Positions 11,501-24,100 of a DNA stretch of 64,000 nucleotides are shown here, piece by piece. The notes below the pieces were generated by a model that was not told the DNA's origin, ran no database searches, and saw nothing but the letters and a program-made list of their open reading frames with translations. How positions within the stretch are numbered: position 1 is the stretch's first letter; each line of letters opens with the position of its first letter. The position numbers and the translations under genes were made by a program. This DNA is from Macrocystis pyrifera (taxonomy: Eukaryota; Sar; Phaeophyceae; Laminariales; Laminariaceae). Where the stretch lies: positions 233,276 through 297,275 of the forward strand of contig JASSKH010000007.1 in assembly GCA_031763025.1 (NCBI GenBank), written 5' to 3'.

Positions 11501-12387
11501 CCATTGGGGAGCTAAAAAACCTCCGGGTGTTGGAGTTGGCCAACAATGTCCTTCAGCAGATTCCACATGAGGTGGGGAATATGTTGCAGTGGCCCCAGCC
11601 TTGCGCTCACCGCTAAGAAAGGGCAACGGGACGATTTGTGATGTATTTGAACCGCAAGGGGGTCGAAGCAATTCTGGGCCAGGCGTCATGCGATTTATGG
11701 ACGACCCGTATATACCCAGGGCGCCCTTCTTTGTGGAGACTAAGGCACACAACGTATGTACGGGGGCTGCACAGCCAGTCCTTCGGCAGCCATGCAGCCT
11801 TGCATATAGGACCGTAGGGAGGCCAGAGATCCGAACCACATATGTCTGCTGAATGGACACTCAATTCGATAATTGCTGTTGTATTACCTTTCCTCGTCGG
11901 CGCACCAGGCAGGGGAGCTTACAGCACTGGAGCAAGTAGACCTCGGTGGGAACCCTGTGCGGCGTATGCCCCTGTCCATTCAGCGCCTGCATACGAAGGT
12001 GACCTCGCTGAACGTGTGATCGATCAAGACATACGCGTGTAAAATGTATAGAGCTCAAACTCGGGTAGCAATTATTGACCTTCAGCCTTTGATGCGCTTC
12101 GATCTTGCCAGCGTCACGCCTGTGGTGCCGTCTTGTTCACGTATCTTGCGCCGCACAACACGAACCTCCTCGCACTTTTTGGAAACCTTAAGTTAAGATA
12201 TCCAATCAGAAGCTAAACAATACTAAAATATCGCCGGAAACGGAAGCTATTTTATGTCTCCCTCGCATGACAGGGGGAACTTCTTCGATCCAAGGCCCTG
12301 AGGAAAGAACTCGTAGCGAGAGCGCTGCAAGTCCGTGGCGCTGTCAGAGCCGCCTTTATTGAAGAGTCTATGCGTGAAGCAAAATAG
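8311..12387 (+). CDS. Six-repeat leucine-rich repeat protein (LRRC57/PIRL-like), 5 exons
   Basis: Exons at 8311-8517, 11091-11237, 11485-11571, 11909-11998 and 12274-12387 join in phase 0 to a 214-residue protein ending at TAG. The ATG at 8311 was chosen because the frame and LRRs begin there. An upstream exon joined at the AG before 8290 cannot be excluded. The protein has a short N-terminus (MANNLRAAAAKF), then six 23-residue LRRs of the LxxLxxLxLxxNxLxxLPxxIGx type (about residues 34-176), and a basic helical tail rich in Arg, Lys and Glu. There is no signal peptide or membrane segment, so it is probably an intracellular protein-binding scaffold. LRRs of this class occur in Shoc2/PIRL/LRRC57 proteins, and the exact orthologue is unclear. 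The splice joins restore perfect LRR spacing, which is the main evidence. Confidence 0.85.
8703..9238 (+). repeat. 5' LTR
   Basis: It starts near TGTGATGGAGTAGCACATC and ends CACCCCATTTTACA. It is the pair of 9908-10445. Confidence 0.75.
9908..10445 (+). repeat. 3' LTR
   Basis: It starts near TGAGATGGATTAGCACATC and ends CACCCCATTTCACA. It is collinear with 8703-9238 throughout, with scattered differences. Confidence 0.75.
11091..11237 (+). CDS. LRR gene exon 2
   Basis: 49 codons between acceptor GGTATCAG and donor GTAAGA. It completes LRR2 (NQISYIPEAIG) and carries LRR3 and the start of LRR4 (LEELRLAHNSL). Confidence 0.88.
11485..11571 (+). CDS. LRR gene exon 3
   Basis: 29 codons between acceptor GCCGCAG and donor GTGGGG. 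It finishes LRR4 (ECLPKAIGE) and carries LRR5 (LKNLRVLELANNVLQQIP). Confidence 0.85.
11909..11998 (+). CDS. LRR gene exon 4
   Basis: 30 codons between acceptor GCACCAG and donor GTGACC. It carries LRR6 (LTALEQVDLGGNPVRRMP). An AG four bases further on would break the frame and is not used in this model. Confidence 0.82.
12274..12387 (+). CDS. LRR gene exon 5 and stop
   Basis: 37 codons plus TAG after acceptor CATGACAG. It encodes the charged helical tail (LRSKALRKELVARALQVRG). The intron before it is 275 bp. Confidence 0.8.
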   Translation, partial: GELLRSKALRKELVARALQVRGAVRAAFIEESMREAK

Positions 12388-13505
12388 GATTGGATGCACC
12401 ATTGCATTCGCTCATCGTCGGCGGTGTAAGGGCCCCCCAAGATCGGCGTCTTGGACAGAGTGAATCCATGCCACGGTAATGCTACCGGTATTCTACGATA
12501 TTGCTACGATGCAACTACGTTAGTGTTAGGGTAATGATATGGTTATGGTAGGGTGGTAGGGTAGGGGGGGGGGGCTTTTGGGCCCAAGGACTATCATAGT
12601 TATGGTGGCCGACGGGCCTCCCGAACTGAGGAACTCCCAGATATCTTCAGAGTCCCAAGAGGTTTTGTCTTACTACGAAGACATCCCTACAGTACAGTAG
12701 CCCATGAGAATGTTGGTCGTGTTGAGTTAACGAATTTTCTCAAAGCCAAGTCAGTCTTTGGGTGAGGTGTGAAGCTGTTTAATTCAGCAGCCTCACAAGA
12801 AGGCGGACGCGCACCCCGTCGGCTGCGTCGAGATGTCGCGCTAAACTTCATAGTCTATAGCTACACCTATCGTGAGAGCTTAGACCGATGATGGTCGTGT
12901 CTACCCGTGTATCTTCCCGGTCATGTCGCCATTGGGAGTTGTTTTGAGGTGAATTATTGTCTGAGATACAGTAGTGGGACCGGCGCGTGTGCCTGAACCT
13001 TCACAGTTTATACCCTGGTACAGGTAGCGCGTAGATTAGCAGACCGTTCCGAAGGTCCTTCCACACTGATTTCTCCTAACAACGAGTTACGATGTTATAC
13101 CTGGTGTGTGCTACGGTGTGTACAGGTACACTTTCTAGCTTCACAGCCTCGTCTTGAAGGAAAAAGGCGCTCTCAGAACAAAGAACAAGTACACACTAAA
13201 TGTATGTGCATGTCAACAGTGCTGATTGTGTTTGGGCGCTTCATTTCCTTAGTCTATAGTGATGATACTACAGTAGTATCATGGTAAGTGGTGACTCCGT
13301 CAAAGTTGGCGGCTGGAAAAGGCGTATCCTTGTATGCGCTGATTTCTTCCTTCCGGGTGGGTAATTGTTATGATGTTTTACGGTTTATTTCGTTCTATTT
13401 CTGGGCGACTACAGCGCGGGCACTACGGGATGGGCGTAGTGCCCCGGGTGTTATTTACTTCTGCACTGAAGCAACGACTTCTTCTGAGAGTTACGGTTAG
13501 GCTTA
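12388..13505. other. Intergenic stretch downstream of the LRR gene
   Basis: No gene is recognised. It contains a run of G at about 12,567, a GGTAGGGT-rich patch at 12,537-12,570 and a perfect dyad GATACTACAGTAGTATC at about 13,264. No polyadenylation signal could be assigned with confidence. Confidence 0.5.
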
Positions 13506-13509
13506 CTGA

Positions 13510-15250
13510 TCCATTTTTTTTAACAGGAAGACCAGTTTATTAAGTGGGAGCTGTTCGATAGCATTACCCTGTGGTTTTCCTCCAATGGAGACCGTTCGGC
13601 TTTTTTGAATGGAGGAATCTGCTCCAATGGGCTCCGGTAATGTCGATGAAACGGTTTGGTCCCATTAAAGATTGTAGGGCAGGGCAAAGGTTGCCCTGCT
13701 GTTTCCTACCTGGTAGGTGTTACCATACAATAAAAGGTTGGACGGAGGTATGAAAATTCTCTCGCGACGTCGATATTTGCCACGTAGAATATTACTTGTT
13801 TGAAGATGCTGCAGTTGCCGCTATTTCAAAGCAAAAAACAAAACATAGCATCACAGTCGCATCGCGCAGATTGCGATGACCTCGACGTGTCGCGAACACA
13901 GCCATACCAAATAAAACGCCGCAGTCAAGTCCAAGATGACGAAAAGGAATACAAGTAGACTTTTCGCCAATGATCGTTACGTACATGCACCCCGTAAACA
14001 ACACTCTCTCGACCGAACAGTTAACATAAATGTAGCTGGGCAGAACTCGGAAGGCTGGACGCGCCGTGCAATATTTCTGCAAAATGCGTTTGAAACGGTT
14101 TTTGGTCCTATTAAAGAAACAGATCAGCTCGTCAAGTGAGGACTGCTCGATAACATTTCGTACAAAGTACCCTGTCGGTTTGTTGTCCTAAGCGAATGGT
14201 TCGGGATATAGAAACGGTGAGATATGCCACAATGGGGTTCGTTCGCTTTCAGCAATCGGCGTAGACAATTTCCTATTGGAAGCGGTCGACAGGGACAGAA
14301 AAATAAGCCCCTCAAGTGAGACATGTTAGGAGCCAGACCATAAACGTGCGGGTTTTGCTCACATGAGAACGAATTGGCGCCTATAGGCAGCGGGATCTGC
14401 TCCAATGAGGATCGTTGACCCCGATGAATCGGCTAATTGTTTTCAAATGGGAACGGTCTGACCTTTGCTAAAGAAAGGAACATTAACCTCATGCTGCGGG
14501 AACTATTGGATAGGATTGTATGGCATTACCGTGGGTTTGGCCTCATTGGGAACGGCTCGGCTACAGTGTGTAAACAGCGGGATCTGCTCCAGATCCAATG
14601 GGTTTTTTTATTAATCGATGGGTTGTTTCCCGTGACAAAAATGTGATGATTTGATCTCAAGGAACCGGAAGATCAGCTATTAGCTCCTCAAAACAAGTGG
14701 GACCTGTTCGACAGCACCAAACACCAAACCGTGGTTTTAGCTCCAGTAGGAACTGTCTGGCTTCGTACAAGATGGGATCTGCGCCAATGCCCCCGGTCGT
14801 CTAAATGAAGCGGTCGTTGCTTGTTTGCCAATCGAAGCGGTTTGACCTCAGTACACAACCGCATTCCAAAGCTGTACACAGGGGGATCAACCCCTCAAAT
14901 GGGAACTGTTCGGGAGCGTCAACCTGTACATGGTGTGGGTCTTGTCCCAATGCGAACTGCCCGACACATTTCGTACAGTTGGATCTGTTCCGCAATGGGC
15001 CATCATCGTCTTGATGAACCACTGGGTTGACTTTCAATCGGAACGGTTGGACCTAACCAACTAAATAAACGGGGAGATGAAGTCAATCATAAAGTGGTAA
15101 CCGGAACTGATCGGGGAGATGAAGCTACCTGGGCCCCCTATGTCAATGGGAACGGTTCGGCATAAGTAGAGGGTGATATATCCCCCAATGGGCACCCCGG
15201 TGGTCTCAATGAACAGGTTGCTGGCTTTCTAATGGAATGGATCTGACCTC
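13510..15250 (+). repeat. Degenerate tandem array with a period of about 190 bp
   Basis: A GGGATCTGCTCCAATGGG-like block recurs at about 14,216, 14,391, 14,579, 14,774, 14,981 and 15,173, with one more at 13,616, so steps run from about 175 to 207 bp. Each unit also has a GTGGGAGCTGTTCGATAGCA-like part and an AATGGGAACGGTTTGACC-like part. The stretch 13,740-14,100 interrupts the array. The units are strongly diverged, so the array is old. Confidence 0.7.
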
Positions 15251-15254
15251 TGAG

Positions 15255-17600
15255 GAAACACTACTACCGTACCTGGTACATACATCGCGAACACCCCACC
15301 TATTTCCACCCCGCCTGGCATGGCTCGTACCCAAAATACTACAGTAATGTTGTCCCAAGTTCTTTTGAATTAGGATGGCCACTATCGAATAAGGATATCC
15401 GTTATTACTTCCTGTCGGTTGGGAAGGAGGCAGGAGAGTTATTGGCTATCATGTCTACCACAGCATCCACCTGTGTCGCATGCCCCCATTTATAAAAATA
15501 TACCTCCCCTCGTCCAAAATCTTTGAGTCCCTACTGTCCCGGACTACCTAGACACCGACTGCTCCAACACCATTACACTCCACCGGTCCATTCCTCCAAG
15601 AAAAAACATATACCCTCGCGTATGTTACTGACCATTCCACTCCACCGAGATCATATATATATACAACACTCCCGTATGCTACGTACGAGTATTGTATTAT
15701 ACGTAGTGAAAACAAATTTAAAAAACAATCGAATACCACTCTCAATAGACGGAAATGTAAGGATCGCTGGGGTATACACATCAACACCAAACGTTTCTGC
15801 GTTTCCGTGTAGAATGGTGACGGTGTCCACACACGGTTTCATGGGGCGGTATTCTATTGCTACTGCTGCTGCTGCTGCTGCTGTAGTTGGAAGTATACCG
15901 CAACCAAGAACATCAAATTTCTCCCTATCATAGCATGTCACGCGTGTCTCCACCCCCTCATCATCGAACGAAAAAAGGTGGGTGGCCGGCAGAAATCACG
16001 AAAGAACTACGTACGCCGGCCCCTGTTGGCCAGTTACAACCAAGTAAATGCAGCAATGTTATCTGTTCGTGTGCTCTGCCATTCTGCCAGCACCGTCCCG
16101 TGGTGTATCCAAGGTATCCGACTGATACATAGTGCCACTGACGACACAACAAACCAAACAATTTGCCATCAAGATTGGTATCAATATCAGGCCAACTATT
16201 CAAACCTAGAATACGAAACAACACGCCCAATTCTTACGACGAATCACGGAACATTCTCAGTTCGGTTTCGAATCCTCCATGGCCCTCTCCTACTACAGCC
16301 GTAAGGCTAGCAAGTGCTTGTACTTGAAACAAGCGAAACACCCAGTGTTTTCAGAGCTCGCACTCAAAAGAAGAGGCGACGAAAGCCAACAAGACAGCGC
16401 CCTATTCAGGTGCCTGTCGAGGCGGTCGAGATCGCTAGTGCCTGGGTGTCATGTGGTCGCGACTCCTCGTGGCTGAACAGCAAACAAGAATCAATCAGTC
16501 AACACCTCTCGCCGTAATGCAGAAAGGTGGAGCCTGCGTGCTATTAATAGGACACTATAATACTACCAGATGTATCCGTACTCCACACCAGTACGCATGG
16601 TAATAGCAGGACACGGAATATAAAAAAATCAAACGCACCATAGATTACACTACAAAATAAAAGGCCTATAATACGTTAGCATCAAACTGAAAGGAGCTAC
16701 GTACGAGTGCAAAATCGAAAACAAAACTGGAGGTTTCCACAAACAGGCAAAACTCAACCTAACATATAGTGTAGTTGAGGGAGAACTAAAACAGGTGCGT
16801 GGGCTGTGTACCTTTCCGATTGCGGCGCCGGATGGAGTACCTGACGACCCAAATTCGAAATGCAGCAGGCGCAAGCATAGTACAATAGTATAAAAGTATA
16901 TGCCAGGCGGTTGTGAACGAAGTCCAGCATGTCACAAGTAACAATCGACATGTCGTCAACGAGGAGGGGGGCTCATCGCAACATCAAATACAATACAACG
17001 AAAAGGCCGCGTGCCATGGTAGGGGTGCACCTACTGCTGTACGGCGTGTTTATTTTTAGAGTTAGGGCTATTAATAGGATTAGTACCTCACTAGGGGGGC
17101 TTGGTGCCTCGCCCAAGAAGTTAGGGTTAGGGCTAGGGTTAGGGGATGATATGAAAACCAATCCGATGATAAGTCATTGCAACCCAACCTACAGCGGATG
17201 GTATGTCAGCAAACCTGCTGTGAAACACAAATGCCAACGTTAGGGCATGCCTTCTTGGGTACCGTAAATATTCAATCCGTGGCCAAAACGTTTTGGCCAA
17301 AAAAACGCAGAGTACCCCTATCGTATCTCGCCGAAATAAGGAGGCATCCCTTGTGATATAGTGACTACAGTACGTACTGTTAGAGTCTAGGCTACGTAGC
17401 CAGCGCCAAGATTAAACCTCGCGCGGCCACCTAGAGTCCAAACATCCCATGGGTTTACGTACTACTATCGCACCTCTCGAAGAGAGGAAGCTATAAAGCC
17501 AATGGTTGGGTTCCTTCTGGCAAGAGCCTCCATTAACTTGTGTTCATATAAAGGTCATACACCGAACAATACACGAGGTGCCTGTGAGCCGCGCGCGACA
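15255..17600. other. Intergenic stretch between convergent genes
   Basis: No gene is recognised. It holds a (GCT)8 tract at about 15,862-15,886, a TTAGGG/CTAGGG patch at 17,115-17,145, and short W-centred palindromes. Further 3' exons of the VPS13-family gene might lie here, but none could be identified with confidence. Confidence 0.4.
17115..17145 (+). repeat. Telomere-like TTAGGG patch
   Basis: About four imperfect hexamers (GTTAGGGTTAGGGCTAGGG and following). It is interstitial, not a chromosome end. Confidence 0.6.
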
Positions 17601-17679
17601 CTGCAGTACGTAGAACAGGGACCTCGGACACACCTCTCAAGACCCAGCCAATGGCCAATGGTCTCCCTAGGCAACAGCA

Positions 17680-17720
17680 TCAACTACCTGCTGTGTCAAC
17701 GTCCTTCGGGTCGTCTGCCG

Positions 17721-17751
<31 letters not shown>

Positions 17752-18192
17752 TGCTCGCAGGGCCGCCACTTCTTGCTCCAACTCCTGCACCCGACCAATG
17801 AGCTCCGCGTTCTTCGCTGACTCTTGTCCATCGACCTCATCCGCCTCGACAGATTTGCCCGCAAGCTTTTCGAACGATTCAGCGTCCTCGAGCACCGGCA
17901 ACTCTTTGACACGCTGCGGCTTAGGCTTTGAGGCGGCCGTGTTCCCCTCGACAGCCGCACTGGGCGCACTTTTTAAGCTGCCCCGTGCGGCGGCCCGTGG
18001 GAAGTTGGTGGAAGCCGCGCTGCTCGCACGCGAGCGCGAGGTCGGAGAACCTTGCCCTTGTCCGTTTCCAACGTCGGGTTGGCTGTGGTAGCTAGGGCCG
18101 TCCGAGTCGCTATCGCTGTCGCTTGAGCTGACGCAAACGTAAGACGTCGGGGACGGCGCATGCGGGATATCGCTGCGCTCGTGTGCAGCAAT
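17680..18192 (-). CDS. VPS13-like exon 19 and stop
   Basis: 170 codons plus TGA after acceptor GCCAACAG. It has a Ser/Asp run (CVSSSDSDSDSDGPS), then a helical coiled coil (ELIGRVQELEQEVAALRA) ending in a poly-Ala tract coded by (GCG)n and a short tail. A possible donor (GCAG|GTAGTT) overlaps the stop, so the gene may continue. Confidence 0.65.
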
Positions 18193-21100
18193 CTGTTGGC
18201 CCGGCGACGAAAAGATAGATGCAAAACATACAAGGAGTGGGGGGGTGGGAATGGGAACCGGCGGGGGTTGGGCAAGACGGAAAAAAGACGCATGAGTAAT
18301 TTTCACTTCTCAAAGGATTTTGAAGAAGTTGCCTGTTAAGCTTTTTGGGGCTTGGTTATCCTGGTTATACTATGGACGGACAAGTCGCGACAAAAAATGA
18401 ATAATGATGCGTGCTACGGTTGGGAAGGTAAAAACTACTGTAGTATCAGATACCTGGTAGTTACTAACACCACACTCATCAGACGGATACTATTAATAAG
18501 ATAATGCTTGTATCAGGCGGTTGCCAAGACAACGTTTGTATCAAACGGTTGGCAAGACCTAAATTATCAGACGGTTGCAAAGACCAAACCATCTATTTGT
18601 ATTGCAAACCTTGGAAGACCATCCACCATAGTTGTAGCGATTGCCTCATCAGAGCTGTATCACAGTCATACGTAGATACATGCTACGGTATGGTTGCACT
18701 TTATTTTTCTTCTAGGGGTTCTCCCACCACTCTACTGCTCACTACTGTGCTATAATACCTCACCCAAAAAACTGTTTTATTAATAGTAGATAAGATCAAC
18801 CTTTTAACCCGATGAAGAATCCCGTACGAATATAAAATAGCCTACCAGAAAGAGGTAATTCACGAATACTATTGCATAAGATGTGGCCTAACAATGGTAC
18901 TATATTGCCAGTGACAATGAGTATTGGGTAGCTACTCAGTACAGGAGCCTCGCCGGTCACAACAGTCATTATGACAGCCACTCAAGAGCTTGGCCACAGC
19001 ATGCTTAGCACACCTCGCTTTCAGCTTCTTCAGCCAGACCAAGACCAGACCAAGCCAGACCAAGGCAAGATCAAGGCCAGGCCAGGCCCGACCAAGCCAG
19101 ACCAAGCCAGACCAAGCCAGACCAAGCCAGACCAAGCCAGACCAAGCCAGACCAAGCCAGACCAAGCCAGACCAAGGGACGCGGTGTGCTATGTCGCTAA
19201 GCGGGTGATGCTCTATGACACCATCATGCCGCACGGAGTTGAAGATAACACGACATATCGAGCATATGCACGCTGCACACTCACGCCACGACGAGACCGT
19301 AACGACTGATTCATGATGCATGATATCTACATGGGCCTCAAAAGGCTTCATAGAGGTCAGTGCTGACAGCGTTAACCTGCCGTCGGCCACGTCAACAAGT
19401 TGTACTCCTGTAGGTAATTGGTGTTGCGTTTACCTTGGTGTTGCGTTTACCAAGCCCGTGTGTCAAGACGACGAACGCGAAAACAAACACCGCAAGTCTT
19501 CACAACACTATTACGGGGGACCATAGTAAATAGAACCTACGGTCCACACAAAAACCTATATATTCCTTCATTTTTACTAACAATATTTAGTCCTATTTAC
19601 TATGGTGCCCCGTGATAACATTCCGTTGTTCCCAATTTGGGCTCAAGCTGCTGCGCTGCAGAAAAAACAACTAACGACCATCGCTAGCCATATCAACACT
19701 ACTACGGTAGAATATTGGTTAATGATTTACCTATTATTACAACAAGATCTGCCCGAACACCTACCATGTCAATATATAATTTAGATATCAACACCTTCAA
19801 ACGGTCAAAGGTACAACAGGAGAATAAGACTGCCTGACCTGCACGCCCAAGGCGAGAGCCGTTTGGCCGGCCCTCAGCAGCCAGGTTGCGCTTTCTGCAG
19901 TCCCGTCCTTGTCTGCAGTGCCCCTGCACAAAACCTGGGTGTCTCCAAGCGCCGTTTGGAAAGCGTCGTCGCGGGTGGCAAAGCGGAAATGCCTCCACAC
20001 CTGTAAAAGCACGGTTAGTTACAGTAGGTAGAGTAGGATAGGGCGCATGTCAATGTGACGCGACGTCCCTTAGTATACATAAATAAATGCATGGTACGGA
20101 CGGTACATCCAAGAGTGCACCATGTTACAGAGTTTTTCTGAGGCTCCTTCCTCACTTGAAGGCATGTCTACGATACGTTTACCTACAATTACTTACTATT
20201 ACCTACGATTACCTACCACCCGGTACAACCTATTGATATCAGTAAATCACACAAAACCGGCTCTGGCCCTTTTTAGAACTGCAGTCCCGTTGTGCACACA
20301 CGACACTTGGAGTTAGAGTCCGACTTAGGTACATGGACACTGCACTGCAATTCTATTGTAGACGGGTTAAGAAAGGTTGTACTAAAAGGGTTCGAAAATG
20401 CTGAATCCGACCAGCAGTCTCATGGCCTAGGAGGCGTACGCACAACGAAACATTTCGAAAAAAGAAACGATATATCGGCGTGATAGTTGCGTCTATTGGG
20501 TACTTTCTAAGTTAAGAATCTCAGTCAGTAAGTGTATCTATCGGCCAGTGCTATAGGCTATATATACTCACATCGCAGCACGCGTTCATGAAAAATATAC
20601 TCGATATATTCAAGATACTTAATATACTCAATATACTCAACACTCAATACTCAATACTCAATACTGGCAAGTATGGATCATGTAATCATGTCATGTGACC
20701 CCAGCCCTCCGTAAGGTCGGTCACCAGAGCCGACCGACCGACCGCTTTCCGAAAAGAACAAATATACATACATATGATAGGAGGAGGCGAAAGAGACAAG
20801 AGAGGGAGACAGAGAGACGCCCACGCCCACCCCGCACGTATGACACAACACGAAGAGAGAAACGCACTATTGTTTGTCCTCCAAGCCAAGCCCTCTGCAA
20901 TGCGCGCTTTCTGCAAAAGTGCGCCATCGATTCGGATGCACAAAACTCCACCCTGAAGAAATGTTTTGAATGCTTGACTCGTAGGACAGACCACATATCA
21001 TCACATCCCATCACATCTCATCTCATTACATATCATCACATCTCATGACACATCATTACCTACACTATAGGTCGTTCCTTACCTAGATCATCACCTACAT

Positions 21101-24100
21101 ATACGGGTAGACAGCTCCCTGTAATCTGTGAGCTGTGACACGGCTCTAGATCATATTCTCCAGGTGGATCTGGGTGACACGGCTCTAGAGCACATCTCTG
21201 CCGGGTTGGGATCTGTATAATATGGCTCTTGCATAGCGTCTCACGATACAGAATCAAGATGGTCTACTGTAGATGATCTATCTATCGTGATCTGTCCACG
21301 CGTCACACACCTCTTCCGCGAAAGGCAGCTTGCGCCACGTGCCGAGCTCAGCCGTGAACGCCCCGACCTTCACCCGTCCCCCCCAATCCCACACCGGAGA
21401 TGAGCTCAACACACGGTGAAGCCAGCCTCTCTGGTCACCGTGCCTGTACCTGCTGCCTTCCTGGAAAGTTGATCCCTGCCAAAGAAGCAGGCAGGAAGAG
21501 GGAGACGAGAAAGGGTCACCCTCACGCGGGAGGAATAGTCTGGGAGTCGATATTGATGTGTACGGGGGGGGCAGCCGTGGCGGACCTGCACCTGAACACA
21601 TCGTAGTTTCTGTGGATGGCGAGTACTACGCATGGTTTCGAGGGGAACCGGCATGTCGGCATGTCCTACTTGCTGCTACTGTAGTACCATACACAATACC
21701 TAGTGCGTTGCGTAGGCACTATATATGTATAATTCTGTGTGCGCATTCAGCAGGTGCTACCGCGGGTACACTTGGCAACATGGCAAACTATCGGGACGTT
21801 ACAAATATATCATCACAGCTGCGCCTCAAATTCCTGCCGATATAGGCAAACAGTACTCGTGAGGCACACGAAAGGCTTGATTTGAGCTCGGCTACAGCTG
21901 AAGCACACACAAAATTGGTTCCGACAAACACTGCTGTTTGCCTACCATAGCGTGCTGCGTGGCACACGGTTGGTGTACGGCACGATGATGGCAACGTTGT
22001 CTCCCAACGCGGGCGGCCAACCTCGGGTCGACCCCCTCGTGGTGTATGGCGCAATTGGTGAACACTTCTGATTCGGACGGAAACGTAAGGACCGCTAGGT
22101 ATTGATATTTATAAATCAACGTTCCTTACTCTACGGGGCAGATTGGTACCTTACCTTACTTAACTTAGGGTTAGGGTTAGGGTTAGGGTTAGGGTATACC
22201 GTAAATGGCACCAAGTCTGTCGTGTAACGCCCAGGAGTATCTCGTTTATGCGGGTATCTTTGCTTCGCGCTTAAAAAAGTCAAGAGTATGTGTGTTTATA
22301 TCATGCTTGGCAGGACATTATCACCCCACCGGCCAGCAGCATAAAACCGTGTCGAGCATCAAACGTGCCCAGCAAACCACTCTCAACTCCGGCCTATGGC
22401 AACCTCGGCCCTACTCCGAACCTGGCTGCCAAGCCTTGGACATGTCGGAGCCTCGAGCGGCCCTTTTCCGCTCCCGTCTCCTTTCCCTGACGAAGAACCA
22501 GACAAGGAACCAGACAAGGAACTATCACGGCTCAGTTCCCTCGACGAACCCTCGCCATGCTCAAGGGTAAGGAACGTAGCGCCTGCCTCGACGCGCACGG
22601 GTCCGACGCTCAACAGCTGGGGCCGCCCGGTTTGTTTTTCTTTCCCCCTCCCAGAAGCTGAGGAGACACCCTTGGTGTTGAACACGCCATTGTCTAGGAA
22701 CTCCGCGGTCGCCGCTTCGACGATGGAGGCGACCTGTCCAGGCAGAAAATATATGAGCAGCGGAGGGTGCACTTGAAGACGAAAGGCAGAAGAAGGAAAC
22801 GCCCCAAAACGAACGTTGGAGTCGGAAAGAAACCATTTGGGCCCATCCCCTGCTACGCGTCTTTGGGGCTTTCAACCAGCGCAATTTTTGTTCACTCTAA
22901 CTCCAACTAGTTTGGCAGTTTTCCATTTTCGGCCTACAATCATTTTGCGCCCAAAACCAAAGCAGTGATATAAAACGTTTTCAGCTGCACGGTGCAAAGG
23001 AGGCCTTAATTCATAGCCATTCCGCCCTCTTCCCTCCCCTCTACTCTCTCTCTCCCCTCTCTCCCTTCCTCCACCCCTCCCTCCCCCCCCCCCCCCCCTC
23101 CCTTTCCCTCCCCTACCTCGATCCCCCCTCACCTTCCATCGGGCGAAATCAAGCTCCACACAGCCCTCAACTTCCTTGACGCAAGTCTCAAACAAGGTCA
23201 ACAGTTGGCCGGGCTCTGAAAACCCGCCCACGCCAACCCCTGCTCTAGCCAAAGCCGCGGCTGAGTTGAGATAGACCACCACTTTCAGCCCGGCCACGCG
23301 AGAGCTCAGCGCCATAGTCCCAGGCGCTGTTATGTTGACAACAGGAATCTCCCGAGAGCTGTGGGGGCTTTTCGTTTGGCCGTTGGGGCTAAGTTGGTCT
23401 CTGGTCTGTTCGGGTTGCTCGGGGGTCTTGCCTTCGGCGGCGCCCGCAGAGCTGTCCCACGGCGCCAGGGATAAGACCTGGTCCAACAAAGAATGCATCG
23501 ACCGAAAAAAAAACTTGTTTGTTGGCGAGCACAAGCATACTTCTTGGGTTAGGGTTAGAGCGGGAGAAAGCTCCTTCTAGGCTACAGGAACTGCTACGCC
23601 TCATGCCTCATCGCCGACGTGCTTGGGATAGGAGCGCCGCCAGTCACTTTTTGTGTGTCCCCGAGTCGCAAACGACTACGACTACTGTACGAATAGCAGT
23701 GAGGGTACTTCTGGTACGTTATATTAGACGAGGCACAGATGCCTCTTTATCTGGTTTGCTATCGTGACCGCGGAATGGAACCTGTATTTTCGTCTACAGA
23801 AAGAAAGGACAAGAAAAAACAACACCTGGTGCAAACCCTGGGTGTGTTGTTATATGGTGTATATATACGGTTGACAATGTATTTCATCAGTAAAAAAACA
23901 CTTTAAAGGTCAAAGCCAGAGCTTTCGTACGTGCACTCATGCATTCATGCATTCATTCGACGGACGACCACAACGTCAACGTTCAGCAGATGGACAACGC
24001 CTTCCTCTCTCGACCTTCCCGCTTACCTTAATGCCACTTACAACGCCTATGAATCCAACCTTTTTAGACCTGCACCCTCACTTTTGGGGGTGCAACCACT

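Larger units (their letters stand above)
18193..19838 (-). other. VPS13-like intron 18 contents
   Basis: 1.65 kb with GGTTGCAAGACC-like short repeats at 18,515-18,600, a 10-bp tandem array at 19,035-19,176 and a MITE at 19,511-19,616. No gene is seen. Confidence 0.6.

Noticed and set aside
16650-16874. A further 3' exon of the VPS13-like gene
   Set aside because: A short minus-strand stretch between an AG and a GTACAC could be read, but there is no family motif and the upstream donor overlapping the stop is itself uncertain.
19035-19176. CRISPR-like direct repeats
   Set aside because: The units are 10 bp and contiguous with no spacers, in a eukaryotic intron.
22165-22196. A chromosome end
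   Set aside because: Only five TTAGGG units, with unique exon-bearing sequence continuing on both sides.
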